From Combretum micranthum (Eukaryota > Streptophyta > Magnoliopsida > Myrtales > Combretaceae): a stretch of 64,000 bases of DNA. The translations under genes and the position numbers were made by a program. The notes beneath the pieces were generated by a model. It had not been told where the DNA came from, made no database searches, and was given only the letters and a program-made list of their open reading frames with translations. The stretch spans positions 248,001 through 312,000 of the forward strand of contig JAMXBD010000431.1 of the NCBI GenBank assembly GCA_024138025.1, given 5' to 3'. Shown piece by piece: positions 61,710-64,000 of the stretch. Each line of letters opens with the position of its first letter. The first letter of the stretch is position 1.

Positions 61710-64000
61710 GTAAGTTATAGACATTTTTCCCTTTTATCACCTTTCACCGAAGGCTATGAAACCAATATAGATGCTTTTCGGATTTTTAAACCTGAAGATT
61801 CTAATTATTAAATATCATATTCAATGAATTTCACTTATCAAATATGTCATCTCACATCTTATTGTTTATATTTTTATTCTATAATCGAAAAAAAAATTGA
61901 TACAATATATTGTTTGAAAATGATGTGGAGTAAATTTAACAGGTAATAAAAGTTTGATTAATTATGATATTATGTATTTCAAATTTTTTATTCAAAGTTT
62001 AACAAGTAAAAGTTGGATTGGGTATATATTAGATAAGATTTCTCTTAGTTTTTTTCCTTATCTTTCCGTGATTTGGCATGGATTAAAAAAAGGAAGAACT
62101 CTTGCTTCGAATGTTCATAAACAAATATGGAAGCTATGATTGGATAACACAAACAAATTAATGGAAATATTGGTATTTACACTATTCTTAGTATGGACTC
62201 AAAGGATAAGTTTTTAGCTATCTCCTATGTGTTAATGTTGTAAATAGTATTTGAAATTTAATAAAATATTTAATTATATATCTAAATTTTAAAATTAATT
62301 AATTTAATATTTTAATTTTAAAATTAATCAATTTAATACCTAAAATAACTTTTTTTTATATGTCAATAGTACTATTTGAGATTGGTTAATATGCATGCAA
62401 AATAACTTTAAATATTAAATTAATAAATTCAAAACATAGATACTTGATTATATATTCTATCAAAATTCAGGTAATATTTATCGTATTTATCCCTTTATTT
62501 TTTTTAAGAACCTCAAAAGAAATTCTAACTAAAATGATGGAAGGATTTTTCATTATATCAATTGAAGCAACAAGCATCCAAACATTGAATTTCAAATAAA
62601 TATAAAATTGGAAAATAAAGCCAACTAGCTATTTTTATGAAGTTTAACCCATGATCTTTTCATTATCTCAACTTCAACCTGTTTTTTCCTTATCCATCCA
62701 ACTTGCTGAGTATATGGTATTCACAGGAATAGTAATCCCAAACACTAGAAAAATTTAAGTCAACCATTGTTAGGAGTTAACTAAAACAACAAAAGAAACA
62801 TTGGCAGTCCATTCAATGATTAAACCGAGCACTTATCCCTCCTCTCGATGTTCAATTGATTACCAATGTCTTATTCTCATTCGGAATATGCAAAACTAAT
62901 TCTAGATATTTCCTTGCTCAACCAGAGCACCTCAAGGAAAAAAGTCGCTGCTGTAATGGACAACGACAATCAACAAGTGCTTCTGGTGGGTAATAATCAT
63001 ATATCAAATTATTGATAAAGATAAATATAAGAAAACGACCACGTTGAAAATGTCATATTAATTAAGTTGTTCTTAAAATTTATTTTTGAAGAAGCCATGT
63101 TTTAATAGTTGTCTCATGCAATAATTTAATATTTATCTCTTTTAGAGGAATTGGGACTAATATGGTATATATTTCAAAAGTTACACCAAAATGGAAAAAT
63201 CATCCTTCACCGTAAAATAATATAAAAAAGGATTAATGACAAAAACTTTATCCTTATTTGCAAATATATGTTCTATGCTAGTTATTTGGATAAATAGATG
63301 ACATGAGTTTCATCTAAAAGTGAAATATTATTAAATACTATTTGAGAAAAACATGTTTATATCTTATTGAATAAAAATTAATTTAATAAAATAATATTAC
63401 TCAATAAAATTAAATAAATAAAATTATTTTAAAAATACAAAAAAATTGGAAAAAAATGTAAAATTGGTTTTGTAAGAGATATAATATATCGACATGTGCC
63501 CTTTTTAAAATTATTAAATAATATTAATCATTTTAAATTAATTTCAAATCACTTGTTTATAAAAAAAATAGCACATATCATATATTTGTAGACGAGTCAA
63601 AATATAAATAATGCTTTTGTAATTAACCTAATAATTAATCAATATGTATTTTCAGCCCTAGCTAAATTGGAGATAATGACACGAGAAGTGCCTATACTAT
63701 TAACTTTTAGCAATTTAGCTCCTAAAGTTTATTTTTTGACAAAAAAGTGCTTGTCATTTTGTCGTACGAGCAATTTGGTTTCTCCATTAGGTTCAAATTT
63801 TAATAGACATTAAACACAATGTAACATGGCATTTTTATTAATTAAATTGTACAACCTACTGTAAATGGTCTTTTCTTTGGAAGATAATTATCCCAACGAA
63901 GACGTTCAACTCTCCACATAGACACGAACATTTATTTTCTCAACCACACTCCTACACCAAATTCAATCCACATTGTTTGTATTTACTCAGTTACTTTACA
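61710..64000. other. AT-rich DNA downstream of the GDSL exon
   Basis: Would be intron 1 if the GDSL gene is complete. It contains two MITE-like sequences: about 62,230-62,493 (resembles 4178-4445, ends reading GTTAATGTTGTAAATAGTAT and, in reverse complement, GGGATAAATACGATAAATAT) and about 63,671-63,895 (resembles 26,089-26,503). No coding block of the lipase was seen. Confidence 0.5.

Noticed and set aside
1..64000. CRISPR array, bacterial operon or prophage
   Set aside because: The spaced repeats are transposon-related or simple sequence. Spliced genes and plant gene families show a eukaryotic nuclear genome.
1..64000. tRNA, rRNA or snRNA genes
   Set aside because: I found no cloverleaf with A and B boxes and no rRNA-like block by reading. 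A tRNAscan/Infernal run would be needed to exclude short RNAs.

Overview
This is a TE-rich nuclear segment of a flowering plant, very probably a eudicot. The evidence is AT-rich intergenic DNA, GT-AG introns, plant-specific gene families (a BRI1-like LRR receptor kinase, a GDSL lipase, a plant mobile domain gene) and nested copia, gypsy, hAT and Mutator-like elements. I could not assign a genus. Only two host genes are clear.

Layout. 1-5,690: non-autonomous DNA transposons. There are three hAT-type elements (1859-2633, 2811-3727, 4808-5614), two of them with perfect 8-bp target-site duplications (TSDs), and two MITEs (4178-4445, 4522-4765). 5,690-26,070: a minus-strand Ty1/copia element, broken first by a 3.4-kb insertion of anonymous repeats (about 7,640-11,080) and then by a 12.4-kb Ty3/gypsy element of Tat type (13,266-25,695). 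The gypsy copy has a 5' LTR shrunk to 92 bp, a decayed gag-pol and an antisense open region before its 3' LTR. 26,089-28,950: a MITE with a 9-bp TSD and a 1.5-kb element with long inverted ends.

30,196-33,600 (+): an intronless BRI1-LIKE 2 / VASCULAR HIGHWAY 1 (BRL2/VH1) receptor-kinase gene. All its domains are present, but four 1-2 bp indels break the frame. 34,883-42,896 (-): an intact seven-exon gene for a THUMP-domain tRNA acetylation adaptor (TAN1/THUMPD1 family). I could join its exons into 348 codons with canonical splice sites. The two genes converge. The fifth intron of the THUMP gene is 5.7 kb long and contains a large inverted repeat (arms of about 1 kb) built from two Mutator-like fragments facing each other.

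43,177-49,527 (+): a 6.35-kb Mutator-like element, delimited by related termini and a 9-bp TSD (7/9 matching). It carries a decayed MURA-type transposase and a plant mobile domain (PMD) gene. A second Mutator-like remnant follows at 49.54-51.29 kb. 51.3-60 kb holds repeats: an inverted second copy of the 8.9-10.1 kb repeat family, LTR-like DNA and a gypsy-associated domain remnant. A GDSL esterase/lipase first exon lies at 61,459-61,709; its start codon is out of frame because of what looks like one missing A in an A-run.

The strongest leads are the intronic inverted repeat, which has the architecture of a hairpin-RNA silencing locus such as maize Mu killer; the transposon carrying a PMD gene; and the repeated short indels in otherwise well-conserved coding sequence, which are either young pseudogenization or assembly errors.
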